From Liquorilactobacillus mali KCTC 3596 = DSM 20444 (GTDB lineage Bacteria > Bacillota > Bacilli > Lactobacillales > Lactobacillaceae), in contig NZ_BACP01000037.1 of the NCBI RefSeq assembly GCF_000260415.1, positions 49,138-113,137 on the forward strand: a DNA stretch of 64,000 nt, given 5' to 3'. The notes under the pieces were generated by a model. That model ran no database searches and had not been told where the DNA came from. It worked only from the letters and a program-made list of their open reading frames with translations. The position numbers and the translations under genes are program-made. How positions within the stretch are numbered: position 1 is the stretch's first letter; every line of letters starts with the position of its first letter. This document shows, in pieces, positions 31,709 to 40,986 of the stretch.

Positions 31709-32542
31709 GTGAAGAGAACAAAACGTATTCTCACGTTATTATGTGTCGTGGGACTGGTTTTTATTTTAAGTGGTTGTAGTACGTCGACAGTAACTCAGAA
31801 TAGCTCTGGTATATGGGATCATTACATAATTTGGAGCTTTGTCCAAGCAATCATGTTTTTAAGTAAGGTTTTTGGTAATAGTTACGGGCTAGGTATAATT
31901 TTGTTTACAATCATTATTCGTGTCATTCTTTTGCCGCTTATGTTTTATCAAATGAAAAGCATGAGAAAAACTACAGAATTACAACCGCAGTTGAAAGCAC
32001 TGCAAAGTAAATATTCTACAAAAGATATGGAAACGCAGAATAAATTACGTGCAGAACAGCAGAAATTATACGCTGAAGCTGGCGTCAATCCAGTTGCTGG
32101 TTGTCTGCCAATGGTAATACAGATGCCAATCTTAATTGCGTTATATCAGGCTATTTTGAGATCCGAAGTTTTGAAAAGTGGAACATTTTTATGGATGAAG
32201 CTTGGAGATAAGGATCCATATTTTGTTTTACCTATCTTAGCTGCAATATTTACATTCTTAACTTCTAAGCTGAGCATGATGTCACAGCCAGAACAAAATG
32301 GGATGACAACTGCGATGACGTATGGAATGCCAATATTTATCTTAATAACTGCAATCTCCTTACCATCAGCGTTATCACTATATTGGGTGATAGGAAATGC
32401 CTTTTCAGCGGGACAGACACTGTTAATAAGTAATCCATTTAAAATTAATCGTGAACGTGAAGAAAAGAAAAAAGTTGAAAAAGAAAAAAAGAGAGCTATA
32501 GAAAAAGCAAAACGAAGAGCTTATAAGAGTAAAAGAAAATAA
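31709..32542 (+). CDS. yidC: Membrane protein insertase YidC/OxaA (SpoIIIJ type)
   Basis: Inserts and folds membrane proteins, with or without Sec; 277 residues. The lipoprotein signal has the lipobox VFILSGCSTS. About five helices follow, including LGIILFTIIIRVILLPLMFY, which holds the conserved groove arginine. The tail is very basic (EREEKKKVEKEKKRAIEKAK) and can contact ribosomes. GTG 31709 follows GAGGGG. A terminator follows; the usual downstream neighbours jag and mnmE are absent. Confidence 0.95.
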   Translation: MKRTKRILTLLCVVGLVFILSGCSTSTVTQNSSGIWDHYIIWSFVQAIMFLSKVFGNSYGLGIILFTIIIRVILLPLMFYQMKSMRKTTELQPQLKALQSKYSTKDMETQNKLRAEQQKLYAEAGVNPVAGCLPMVIQMPILIALYQAILRSEVLKSGTFLWMKLGDKDPYFVLPILAAIFTFLTSKLSMMSQPEQNGMTTAMTYGMPIFILITAISLPSALSLYWVIGNAFSAGQTLLISNPFKINREREEKKKVEKEKKRAIEKAKRRAYKSKRK

Positions 32543-32596
32543 GCTTCGATTTTAAGGTGTTAAGCTAAAAATAGTTTTCCAAATTTATGAGATGAC

Positions 32597-32632
32597 TAAA
32601 AAAACACTCACATATTTACGGGTGTTTTTTTT
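32597..32632 (+). terminator. Terminator of the rpmH-rnpA-yidC operon
   Basis: AAAAACACTC pairs with GGGTGTTTTT, followed by more Ts, 55 bp after the yidC stop. The next 190 bp up to 32825 show no gene. Confidence 0.85.
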
Positions 32633-32824
32633 GTTTTTCTGAGAAAATTAGCAATGAGCTCGATATAAAGTTTATAACATCATTTCTATTAGATTAGATA
32701 CAACTAACCCTTTAAGAAAAACTACTTTATAAGGTTATAAGTGTTTTTATGATTTTCAAAATAAATTCTTTTAACTTCAGGATCTACTTTTTGAACCTAA
32801 AGTTTTAATTGTGCGATTAAACTG

Positions 32825-34183
32825 TTACGAACGAATATTAGTTTTATGCATTTTAAGAAAAAATGTAGGAATAAACATCAATATAATTCCTAGCAAACTT
32901 ACCAAAAAGCCTATTTGAAATGCTTTCATCATATGACTAGCGTGGTTATTAATTACTACTGAAACAACAGTAGCAATTAAGGCTGTTCCAAATCCAGAAC
33001 CAAATTGTTCTAACATATTTCCTGCAACACCAGCCTCAGCCAAGTATTTCTCTGGTAACCCATTGTACATTTCGGCACTAAAGGGAACTTTAATTGAACC
33101 AAAGGTTAAACCACGTAAGAATAAAATGGTTTCTACAATCCACATACTGGTTGAGGAGCCAATAAAGATTAATGGTATTGTTGTCACAGTTAGTCCAAGA
33201 ATGCTGATTTGTAACAGATTTTTTGCTCCCAATAAATGCAACCATTTACCAAGTACTGGACGAGTAATGAGCATTGCAATTCCTTGCGGTAATAGTGCTA
33301 AACTTGCTTCAATGGCGGTAAAACTTCGACCTTCTTGGAAGTATAGTGGCAATATAAACATTGGTCCTAGTACAGTAGCATTGTATAAAAAAGAACCAAT
33401 ATTGGACGCAGTAAACTGTTTATATTTAAATAAATTTAGCGGTAAAACGGATTGATGTTTGCGTATAGTATCGTAAATGAAATATGCAATTGTTACAGCG
33501 ACACCAATTAGTGCCCATACTGTGCTTTGTTCTGAAAGTCCGTATAATAGGCTGGCCGTTAAACCTGCCAATAGCAATGACCCTAATAAATCAAATTTAT
33601 TATTTTCATTGAAGGGTGAGAATGACGGTACATACTTAGCCATCAAGACTGTAGCAACTACGGTAATAAAAATGTTAATATCAAATAACCATTTCCATGA
33701 CCAATTTTGTACGATAAAGCCACCTATAATTGGTCCGAATATTGGACCTAACATCATTGGGGTAGTAACAATTCCAATAACACGTCCCACATTTTCACGA
33801 CCTGCAATTTTTACAAGTAAAGTTTTCATAAGTGCTGTAATAATACCAGCCGCTATTCCTTGTATCACACGTAAACCAATAAATGCTTGTACATTATTTG
33901 ACAGTGTGATTAGAAATGAAACTACCCCAAAAGATAGTGTAGCGATAATCATAATCTTTTTACCATCAAAGTGATTTAATAAAAAACTCGAAAATGGAAT
34001 TGTCACCGCGAGCGCAAGAGTATAACCGGTCACTCCCCACTGCAACACATTTAAAGTTGTATTAAAAACTTGAGTCATAGTTTGTACAGCCATATTCATC
34101 ATGTTCATATCTAACATTGGTGCAATGGCACCCAAAGAAATTGCCCAAGCAGCAGCTAATAAAGATTTTGGTAATTTTTTCAA
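32825..34183 (-). CDS. MFS multidrug efflux transporter (EmrB/QacA, DHA2-like)
   Basis: A proton-driven exporter, 452 residues with 12-14 helices. The N-terminal half has the motif-C-like stretch GPIFGPIIGGFIVQ, and VTGYTLALAVTIPFSSFLL also fits DHA2 pumps. It starts at TTG 34183 with GGGGGG 7 bp upstream. The MarR gene lies upstream in the same direction, and two perfect palindromes fill the gap between them, so the pair forms a regulated efflux unit. Substrates are unknown; drugs, dyes or phenolic acids are typical. Confidence 0.88.
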   Translation of the reverse strand: MKKLPKSLLAAAWAISLGAIAPMLDMNMMNMAVQTMTQVFNTTLNVLQWGVTGYTLALAVTIPFSSFLLNHFDGKKIMIIATLSFGVVSFLITLSNNVQAFIGLRVIQGIAAGIITALMKTLLVKIAGRENVGRVIGIVTTPMMLGPIFGPIIGGFIVQNWSWKWLFDINIFITVVATVLMAKYVPSFSPFNENNKFDLLGSLLLAGLTASLLYGLSEQSTVWALIGVAVTIAYFIYDTIRKHQSVLPLNLFKYKQFTASNIGSFLYNATVLGPMFILPLYFQEGRSFTAIEASLALLPQGIAMLITRPVLGKWLHLLGAKNLLQISILGLTVTTIPLIFIGSSTSMWIVETILFLRGLTFGSIKVPFSAEMYNGLPEKYLAEAGVAGNMLEQFGSGFGTALIATVVSVVINNHASHMMKAFQIGFLVSLLGIILMFIPTFFLKMHKTNIRS

Positions 34184-34198
34184 AATTAAGCCCCCCTA

Positions 34199-34256
34199 TT
34201 TTGTTTCCTTGTAAACAAAATAAGTGTACGCTGTTTTTGTTTCCTTGTAAACAAAA
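34199..34256 (-). promoter_or_regulatory. Paired MarR operator palindromes before the efflux gene
   Basis: The 22-bp sequence TTTTGTTTCCTTGTAAACAAAA occurs twice, at 34199-34220 and 34235-34256, with starts 36 bp apart. Each is a dyad (TTTTGTTT...AAACAAAA). They lie directly between the MarR stop and the efflux start. Confidence 0.8.
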
Positions 34257-34269
34257 AATGCAATCTGTT

Positions 34270-34731
34270 CTAAGATTGCATTTTTAGATCTTCCATATAA
34301 GCATTGTAAGTAGCTAAGAATTCTAGCATATCATCAAGTGTAGATTCTGAAACATGGTCAAAAACTTGCTTGTCACGTCGGTAAAAATCCTCATGTAATT
34401 TTCGATGTTTAGCATCAACAGCAACACCTTTTTTTGTTAGCTCAAAGTAAATTTCTTTTTTATTATTAGGGTGCTGATAAATCCTAATTAGCTCTTTTGC
34501 TTGCATTTTTTTGGTGATTTTACTGATCGCTCCACGTGTCATATGATATTTTTTAGCAATTTTAGTAACATTTGCATCTTTCATGTTTGCCATTAATTCA
34601 ATGATCTCTATTTCTGAAAGAGTCAATCCTGCTAATTTTTGTTTTACGATAGGCATATTATAGGCGCTAATTTTATTGAATAAATCCGCCATATCGGTTA
34701 TAAGTTGTCTTTGTTTATCTTCTTTTGTCAT
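34270..34731 (-). CDS. MarR-family transcriptional regulator
   Basis: A 153-residue winged-helix repressor. The DNA-binding core has LTLSEIEIIELMANM, NVTKIAKKYHMTRGAISKIT and the wing KELIRIYQHPNNKKEIYFEL. N- and C-terminal helices would form the dimer. It lies upstream of the efflux pump. A related half-operator lies just before its own start, so it is probably autoregulated and controls the pump. The inducer is unknown. Confidence 0.9.
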   Translation of the reverse strand: MTKEDKQRQLITDMADLFNKISAYNMPIVKQKLAGLTLSEIEIIELMANMKDANVTKIAKKYHMTRGAISKITKKMQAKELIRIYQHPNNKKEIYFELTKKGVAVDAKHRKLHEDFYRRDKQVFDHVSESTLDDMLEFLATYNAYMEDLKMQS

Positions 34732-34748
34732 GAATACATTGTATTGAA

Positions 34749-34768
34749 TTTTTGTTTCCTATGCAAGT
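34749..34768 (-). promoter_or_regulatory. Half-operator upstream of marR
   Basis: TTTTTGTTTCCTATGCAAGT shares TTTTGTTTCCT with the two palindromes downstream but has a poor second arm. It lies 18 bp before the MarR start. Confidence 0.5.
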
Positions 34769-34947
34769 ATTAGATATTTAAAATCAATTGGATTTGCGGA
34801 ATAATCTGAATTTTGCAATCAAAACATAAAAGTTAAAAAGAGATTACGTAAATTATGGGATTTGTATAGAAAATTTTATTAGGCGAATCAAAAAAAGAAA
34901 TCAAATCAACTTTAGATTTGACTTCTTTTTTAGAGGTATCAGTAGTT

Positions 34948-36855
34948 CTACCAGATTAAGACCCGTTTTTCTTCTGGAAGATACATCCCATCTCCTGGGG
35001 AGATATTGAATGTTGAATAAAAATCAGCCAAGTTTTGAGGTTGGATGTTTGCTCGCAATTCATGAGGTGCATGTACATCAATATTAAGCAATAATTTCTG
35101 TCTTTCTAATGATGACTTAAGACACCATACTCTAGCCCAGTTGAAGAAGAATTCTTTGAGGTTCACATCCTTTTCTTTTTTTGCAGCCTCAAGAGCACAA
35201 CTCAGACCACCAACATCGGCAATGTTTTCTGAGACAACTAACTTACCATTTACTTTGCCAGCAGGGGTCTCAAGACCGTCAAATTCAGCAATCATCTCAT
35301 CAGCTAGTTTTTGGAAATGCTCTAGGTCAGAGTCGCTCCACCAATTATTTAAATTACCGAATTCATCGAAATGAGAACCATTATTATCGAAAGCATGCGA
35401 GATTTCATGGGCGATAACCGCACCAATTCCACCGAAGTTCTCACTTGATGATTGACTTAAGCTGTAAAAGGGTGCCTGTAAAATCGCAGCAGGAAAGACA
35501 ATGATGTTGTAAGAAGGATGATAATAGGCATTGACAGTAGATGCGCTCATTTCCCATTCAGTGCGATCTACGGGTTTCTTCCACTTGTTGTAGTGGTCAA
35601 TGATTGATAAACGAGTGAACTTAAGAGTATTGCTGAATAATTCGTTTCCCTCAACAATAAATTTCTTGTAAATTTCTTTCAATTTGTCGGGATATCCTAC
35701 TTGAATGCCAAGCTTTTCTAATTTTAGGATAGCCTTCTTACGTGTTTTTTCTCCCAGCCAATCATTGTCTTGTAGACGTTCTTTGTAGACATTAATCATT
35801 TTTTTAACCATGTTGGTCACATCCGCCTTTGCTTCTGGTCCGAAATACTTATGGGCATAATATAGACCAACGACCTGGCTGTAGACATTAACAGACTTAT
35901 AAAAAGCACTCTTTTGTGGTGACATAGGCTCTTTGCTTCCAGAGATAGCTCTAGAGTATTCACCAGAGATAACTCTTGCTTCATCAGAAACTGAAGAACT
36001 CACGGATAACAGGGTCCGAGAAAGGAGCCAGCTGCGCATATTATCGAAGGTTTCAGGCTTAATGATTTTGTCAAAAGCTTCGTAAAACTTTGGCTCAGCA
36101 ACAATAACTTGATCAGGATCATCATGAATCAGTGCTTCTATATATTTTTTCAAATTAACATTATCACTAAATTTCAGGAAATCAACAAAATCATACTTGT
36201 TGTAACTCTTTACGTAGTCTGCTAACTCGGTACTGTCTTTTACATAAGGTACAATTGACCTATCAAAAGCAAGTGTTCCCGCAATTATCTTATTAGTAGC
36301 ATCTTCAGTGTAGCCAGCAAGTTTAAAAAGTTTCGCCAGCATTTTAGTATAGATGTCAAGGAGTGCCTTTGAAGACTCATTACCATCTTCATAATAAGTT
36401 TTATCCGGCAAAATCAAACTGGGAACATCCGCAGTGAGCGCATAAGCAGTCGTGTTTTTCATATCAGGTTCAAGATAAATTGAAAAGGGCATCGGATAAT
36501 CTGCTAGAGTTAATGAGCCCAATTGTTTTTCCCAAGATTCAAAAGAGTCAAGCTTCTCAATCACTGATAAGTAATCTTTGACTGGCTTAAAACCATCAGC
36601 ATCTCTTTTTTTAAAGTCAGAAGTTAAAGCATAGAACTTTATAAATTCCTTTAAATAAGGATCTGTTACTTGATCAGGATCTGCCAACATCTTTCCAAAA
36701 TCAGACATTAATATTTTTTCAATGTTATCTGCTAAATCTGCAAAACCGCCAGTAGATGATTTATCTGAAGGAATTTTGGCAGTTTTCAGCCATTCACCGT
36801 TCACTGCTTGGTAAAGATTGTCTTTAATTAAGTCTTTATTTACTGTTTTTGTCAT
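34948..36855 (-). CDS. pepO: Neutral endopeptidase PepO (M13 family)
   Basis: A cytoplasmic zinc endopeptidase of the neprilysin family that cuts oligopeptides, 635 residues. The zinc site is intact: HEISHAFD gives two His and the catalytic Glu, and ENIADVGGL gives the third ligand. VNAYYHPSYNIIVFPAAILQ positions substrate. No signal peptide or membrane anchor is present, as usual in lactic acid bacteria. ATG 36855 has AAGGAAGCG upstream; the longer reading has none. It lies 57 bp after the aldo/keto reductase gene and may share its transcript. Confidence 0.95.
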   Translation of the reverse strand: MTKTVNKDLIKDNLYQAVNGEWLKTAKIPSDKSSTGGFADLADNIEKILMSDFGKMLADPDQVTDPYLKEFIKFYALTSDFKKRDADGFKPVKDYLSVIEKLDSFESWEKQLGSLTLADYPMPFSIYLEPDMKNTTAYALTADVPSLILPDKTYYEDGNESSKALLDIYTKMLAKLFKLAGYTEDATNKIIAGTLAFDRSIVPYVKDSTELADYVKSYNKYDFVDFLKFSDNVNLKKYIEALIHDDPDQVIVAEPKFYEAFDKIIKPETFDNMRSWLLSRTLLSVSSSVSDEARVISGEYSRAISGSKEPMSPQKSAFYKSVNVYSQVVGLYYAHKYFGPEAKADVTNMVKKMINVYKERLQDNDWLGEKTRKKAILKLEKLGIQVGYPDKLKEIYKKFIVEGNELFSNTLKFTRLSIIDHYNKWKKPVDRTEWEMSASTVNAYYHPSYNIIVFPAAILQAPFYSLSQSSSENFGGIGAVIAHEISHAFDNNGSHFDEFGNLNNWWSDSDLEHFQKLADEMIAEFDGLETPAGKVNGKLVVSENIADVGGLSCALEAAKKEKDVNLKEFFFNWARVWCLKSSLERQKLLLNIDVHAPHELRANIQPQNLADFYSTFNISPGDGMYLPEEKRVLIW

Positions 36856-36912
36856 AAATACGCTTCCTTTTTTCAAACTGAATAAAAAATCCGAACCCAA
36901 AGATAATTTAAT

Positions 36913-37767
36913 CTAGAATTCAGCTGTATCGGGATCTGAGACATAGCCAACAATACCTTTCAAACTGTCAATTGTAGATATATCAGATGCAGACAAGTCA
37001 AAATCAAATAAATGAGAATTTTCTTCGATTCGATCTTCATGAATTGATTTAGGCAGAGGTAAGAAACCATGCTGTAAAGACCAACGAAGACAGATCTGTG
37101 CAACTGTCCTGTTATTTTTTTCAGCAAGTTCTTTTATTGTCTCATCTGTAAAAATCTTTCCTGTACCCAAGGGACTGTAAGCTTCTAGCAAAATGTCCTC
37201 ACTCTTACAATACTCGATGAGTTGTGCATTGTAATCCCCAGGACAGATCCTAATCTGATTGACCATTGGCTTAACTGTCTGTGTCTCTTTCAAAATATCA
37301 AAATGATGTTTTTTAAAATTGGAAACACCAATAGCTTTTAATTTTCCTGCCTTATATGAGTCTTCTAAGGCGCGCCAAGTATCTTGTAGATGTTTTTCCC
37401 AATCGGTATCACGAAACATCTTGGGATTTGGCCAATGAATCAAAAAAAGATCTAGGCTTGAAACTTGAAGATCTTTCAACGATTTTTCAATAGCTGCAGT
37501 CGCTTTTTCATAACTGTGAGCAGAATTAGATAGCTTACTTGTTATGAAAAGACTATTGCGGGAAACGCCGCTTTCTTTAATAGCTGCTCCAATACTTTTT
37601 TCATTTCCATACATTTCAGCAGTATCAATATGGCGATACCCTGAGGATAGTGCAGATTTCACGGCTACTTTTGCAATTGCTCCATCAGGTGTTTGCCATG
37701 TGCCAAAGCCAACAATTGGTATCTTTATACCGTTATTTAAAGTATAGGTATCTATCAAACTTTTCAT
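36913..37767 (-). CDS. Aldo/keto reductase
   Basis: An NADPH-dependent carbonyl reductase of 284 residues. The tetrad is Asp48 and Tyr53 (HIDTAEMYGNE), Lys78 (FITSKLS) and His111 (LFLIHWP). LPLPKSIHEDRI is the cofactor loop. It is clearly related to the reductase at 2033-2872. It is divergent from the OhrR-like regulator and upstream of pepO. Detoxification of reactive carbonyls under peroxide stress is a reasonable inference from this neighbour. Confidence 0.92.
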   Translation of the reverse strand: MKSLIDTYTLNNGIKIPIVGFGTWQTPDGAIAKVAVKSALSSGYRHIDTAEMYGNEKSIGAAIKESGVSRNSLFITSKLSNSAHSYEKATAAIEKSLKDLQVSSLDLFLIHWPNPKMFRDTDWEKHLQDTWRALEDSYKAGKLKAIGVSNFKKHHFDILKETQTVKPMVNQIRICPGDYNAQLIEYCKSEDILLEAYSPLGTGKIFTDETIKELAEKNNRTVAQICLRWSLQHGFLPLPKSIHEDRIEENSHLFDFDLSASDISTIDSLKGIVGYVSDPDTAEF

Positions 37768-38076
37768 CGAAAAACCTCGCTTCCAAGTATTTATAAACTA
37801 CTAGTACCATTTTACTACATTACCGGATAATATGGTAAGTTGTGAAACAACTTCGAAATAAAGCAAGAAAGTTAAACGCTTTATTTTACAACTATCATGA
37901 AATAAAATGCTATAATAAAAAAGGTAGTGGCAGACACAGTTTTTTGGAAAATTTGGGTAAACAGTTTATAAAAGTCTGCTAATAGGATTTTATTTTTTTA
38001 CTAAAAAAAACATCGGAATTGTGAGTGTTTAATTGTATAATGAATAACGATATCTTGCGGAAGAAGGAGAATGATG

Positions 38077-38523
38077 ATGGGATTAGATCATAAGCCAGCT
38101 AAATTAGACGACGAGCTTTGTTTTGCTATTTATACAGCACAAAAGATCTATAATAAGTTTTATGCTAGTGCACTGAAGGAATACAAGTTAACATATCCAC
38201 AGTATATTACCCTTTTAACATTGTGGGAGAATGGTGAGCCTATGATGATTAAGGAGATTGGGGCAAAGTTGAGCCTTGACAATGGGACCTTAACACCCTT
38301 ATTAAAGAGAATGGAAAAAGATGGCTGGATAGAACGCAAACACAGCGAAGAAGATGGGCGTCGAGTTTATATTACTTTGTCAAAAAAAGGTAAGAATAAG
38401 AAGTATGAGATTAAAGGTAAGTTAACTTCGTGTTTTGCGAATGTTGACATGACATCACAAGAATATAAAAACGATGTATCTTTGATAAAGAGCATTGGTA
38501 GGAGAATTGATCCTGAAAATTAA
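38077..38523 (+). CDS. OhrR-type MarR regulator (organic-peroxide sensor)
   Basis: A 148-residue MarR protein of the OhrR branch. The sensing cysteine is in ELCFAIYTAQKIYNKFY as Cys15, the same position as in Bacillus OhrR. The family motifs LTYPQYITLLTLWENGEP and LDNGTLTPLLKRMEKDGWI follow. Three ATGs stand in tandem (38071, 38074, 38077); the third is best spaced from AAGGAG. No ohr peroxidase is in the window. The divergent reductase is the likely target. AATTGT occurs twice upstream of its start, weakly like OhrR half-sites. Confidence 0.88.
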   Translation: MGLDHKPAKLDDELCFAIYTAQKIYNKFYASALKEYKLTYPQYITLLTLWENGEPMMIKEIGAKLSLDNGTLTPLLKRMEKDGWIERKHSEEDGRRVYITLSKKGKNKKYEIKGKLTSCFANVDMTSQEYKNDVSLIKSIGRRIDPEN

Positions 38524-38654
38524 TGATTTTTGAACTTTCAGATGTAATCACTGAACACTTTGAGGACATTGGTTAAGTTTTTAAAGCAGAAGGAACATAT
38601 TCGATAATCTGATTAAGAAAAATTATGCGTGAAAAAGGCGTGCCGTGTGCACAA

Positions 38655-38696
38655 GTAATACCCCCAAAGTTTTTACTTTAACTTTGGGGGTATTAC
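38655..38696. terminator. Bidirectional terminator between OhrR and lrgB
   Basis: GTAATACCCCCAAAGT pairs perfectly (16 bp) with ACTTTGGGGGTATTAC. It lies between convergent genes. The T tract is weak. Confidence 0.7.
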
Positions 38697-38761
38697 TTGA
38701 TAAGTTGCTTTGTGGAAAGTCACTTTCTAATACTTTAAATTGAGGCTTTCTAATTAAAAAA

Positions 38762-39484
38762 TCACAAAAAAATATGTGAAACTATAGGTACTAATAAATC
38801 AACAACTGCACCAATCACAACGACTGCAATGGCTGCCATTGAGCCTTCTACAGAGCCCAATTCAAGTGCAAAAGCAGCACCAATTGTGTGGCCGGAAGTA
38901 CCTAGTCCAAGTCCAGCGCCAATCGGCTCAGAGCCTAAGTGAAAGATTTTAAAGAGGTACTTCCCAAGAGCATAGATAATGACGGCATTTAAAATGCAAG
39001 CCATTGCAGTGATTGATGCATTGCCGCCAATTGCAGTAGAGATAGGCAATGCAATTGCGGTAGTTGCTGCTTGAGGAAGCATTGATGCAATGCTGGTATG
39101 ACTAAGTCCAATAAGTTTTGAAAAAACGATAATCAATACTAAGGAAAGTGTCGTTCCAATCAATAAACCAGCTAAAATATCTTTCCAATATTTTTTTACA
39201 ATATCGTTTCTTTTGTATAAGGGAATTGCAAATGCAATAGTTGCGGGGCTTAAAAACCAGAAAAGGATATCTCCTCCAGGCTTGTAAGCTTTTTGATAAA
39301 AGGTGGCAATATTTATATTTAGAAATTTCGAGAGTGCGAATAGTATAAAAATACCCAATACCATTGCAACAAATAATGGCTGAAATAAGAAGAAACCTTT
39401 AAATTTCTTGAATAGTTGCTGACCTATCAGATATACGAATAGTGAAAGAAAGATTCCAAAAAAGAGGTTAGTAAACATTGTCAT
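38762..39484 (-). CDS. lrgB: LrgB/CidB-family membrane protein
   Basis: The larger subunit of the LrgAB pair, 240 residues with about seven helices, including IASMLPQAATTAIALPISTA and LGLGTSGHTIGAAFALELGS, the family signatures. It was first seen as an antiholin-like modulator of lysis; LrgAB/PftAB is now also known as a pyruvate carrier in several Firmicutes. ATG 39484 is chosen because GGAG lies 8 bp upstream. It overlaps lrgA by 17 bp, so translation is coupled. Confidence 0.92.
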   Translation of the reverse strand: MTMFTNLFFGIFLSLFVYLIGQQLFKKFKGFFLFQPLFVAMVLGIFILFALSKFLNINIATFYQKAYKPGGDILFWFLSPATIAFAIPLYKRNDIVKKYWKDILAGLLIGTTLSLVLIIVFSKLIGLSHTSIASMLPQAATTAIALPISTAIGGNASITAMACILNAVIIYALGKYLFKIFHLGSEPIGAGLGLGTSGHTIGAAFALELGSVEGSMAAIAVVVIGAVVDLLVPIVSHIFL

Positions 39485-39944
39485 GACGATCATCTCCATT
39501 CGTTAATTGGGCTTTTTCAGTGTATATTTTCTTTGTGAGTACTCTGCGTTGCTTAGTTCTTTCTTGTCGAGTGTGCAAGAAAATAAAGAAACGGGTCGTA
39601 TATGCTGTGACAACTAACAAAATGATTGTTGAGAAAAAGACGACCAACACAAGTTGCACACCAGCAGTTTTCATTATGTCTAAGTTAGCTGCAAGGGAAA
39701 TACCGGATGGTACAAAAAGAAAGCCAATGATGCTGATGAGAAATGCACCTAGAGATTCAACCCACTCAATTTTGATAATTTTAAAGGTTAAGAGGGAATA
39801 TAAGATTATTAGACCAATAACTGGGGTGGGAACAGGCGTTGATGCCGGGAATAGGCTAGAGATAATGTTTGAGACAAAGAGAATTGCTGAGTATATGCCC
39901 ATCTGTAATAGAATAGGAGCTCCATTCTTTTTTGAATTCATCAT
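39468..39944 (-). CDS. lrgA: LrgA/CidA-family holin-like membrane protein
   Basis: A 158-residue protein with four predicted helices, for example QMGIYSAILFVSNIISSLF and LIILYSLLTF, and the family stretch VPTPVIGLIILY. A basic C-terminal tail follows. It is the partner of LrgB, with which it overlaps. It starts after AAAGGAGG. The LytTR regulator lies immediately upstream and is the expected activator. Confidence 0.9.
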   Translation of the reverse strand: MMNSKKNGAPILLQMGIYSAILFVSNIISSLFPASTPVPTPVIGLIILYSLLTFKIIKIEWVESLGAFLISIIGFLFVPSGISLAANLDIMKTAGVQLVLVVFFSTIILLVVTAYTTRFFIFLHTRQERTKQRRVLTKKIYTEKAQLTNGDDRHDNVY

Positions 39945-40067
39945 AAATCATCCTCCTTTAATTATTTTCAAAGCAAGGATAACGTAAGATGATACAAAAA
40001 AGTCTATTTATTGGGTTAAATGTAAAAAAAGGGAGTGAACTGCTTATTTGATGGGATGAACGAAGCG

Positions 40068-40796
40068 CTACATATTTAGGATAGATTTTAAGCTCTTTAA
40101 ATAAGACCGACCTACTGGTATGCGCTGCTTGTTAGTTAATATTAGTATAAAGTTATGATTGAACCAAGGCTGAACTTCAACAATATTATTAATATTAACG
40201 ATGGAACTGCGGTGAACCTGTACAAAGTTTCGTTGGTCCAAGTATTCACGAAGCCATGAGAGAGTTTCATGTGAAACGTAAGTGTTGTCCTTTGTGTAAA
40301 TTGATAGAAGTCCATTTTCAGTGACTGCTGAAACGACTTCATTACTTTTTATTACAACCGTACGATCTTCTGTTGGAATCGAAATAAACCGATTCTTGTC
40401 GGAGATTGTAGTTTCTTTTTTTGGTTCAGCTCTACTTAAAATAGCCACTTGAGCTTTCTTAATTGCTTGGTTGATTCTGGTTTGTTCAAACGGTTTTAAA
40501 ATATAGTCAATTGCATTGATGTCAAAAGCTTGAACAGCATAATTTGAATAAGCCGTAGCGAAAATTACAAGAGGAGAGACAGCTAATTGATTAAGTTCAT
40601 TGGCTAACTTGAAGCCATTTTCGTTATTTAAAGAGATATCTAGAAACAGCAAATCAACTTTTTTATTTAAGATAATATCAAGTGCTTCTTGGATACTTTC
40701 CGCTTGATATGTAGTTGTTACAGCAATGTTTTGTTTTAAAAGAAATTCCAACTCGTTGCGAGCAAGAGGTTCGTCATCAATAATAAGCACGTTCAT
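40068..40796 (-). CDS. lytR: LytTR-family response regulator
   Basis: A 242-residue two-component regulator. The receiver domain has the acidic pair in VLIIDDEPLARNELEF, the phospho-acceptor Asp in LLFLDISLN and Lys in YILKPFEQ. The C-terminal LytTR DNA-binding domain has FVQVHRSSIVNINNI and IPVGRSYLKSL. It precedes lrgAB in the same direction and probably activates it. Its kinase partner LytS is 3.3 kb away at 44080-45813, split off by a foreign-looking efflux module. Confidence 0.92.
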   Translation of the reverse strand: MNVLIIDDEPLARNELEFLLKQNIAVTTTYQAESIQEALDIILNKKVDLLFLDISLNNENGFKLANELNQLAVSPLVIFATAYSNYAVQAFDINAIDYILKPFEQTRINQAIKKAQVAILSRAEPKKETTISDKNRFISIPTEDRTVVIKSNEVVSAVTENGLLSIYTKDNTYVSHETLSWLREYLDQRNFVQVHRSSIVNINNIVEVQPWFNHNFILILTNKQRIPVGRSYLKSLKSILNM

Positions 40797-40986
40797 TTTA
40801 TTTTCCTCCAGAAGACGGTAATGGTAAATACAGGTTAATTATACAGCAAAGTCGACTGGTGGCGAAAACTGGGTGACTTTATACATAGAAAAAAAGACAC
40901 TGAAGTGTTAGAAATCAGTGAATATACTAGTTAGAAATTATAAACACATCGCTTAATTTTGGGAGTGATAATTATAAAGCAACACA

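Noticed and set aside
33063..33974. Two plus-strand frames over the MarR-controlled efflux pump
   Set aside because: They are shadows of a membrane protein gene whose motifs are clear on the minus strand.
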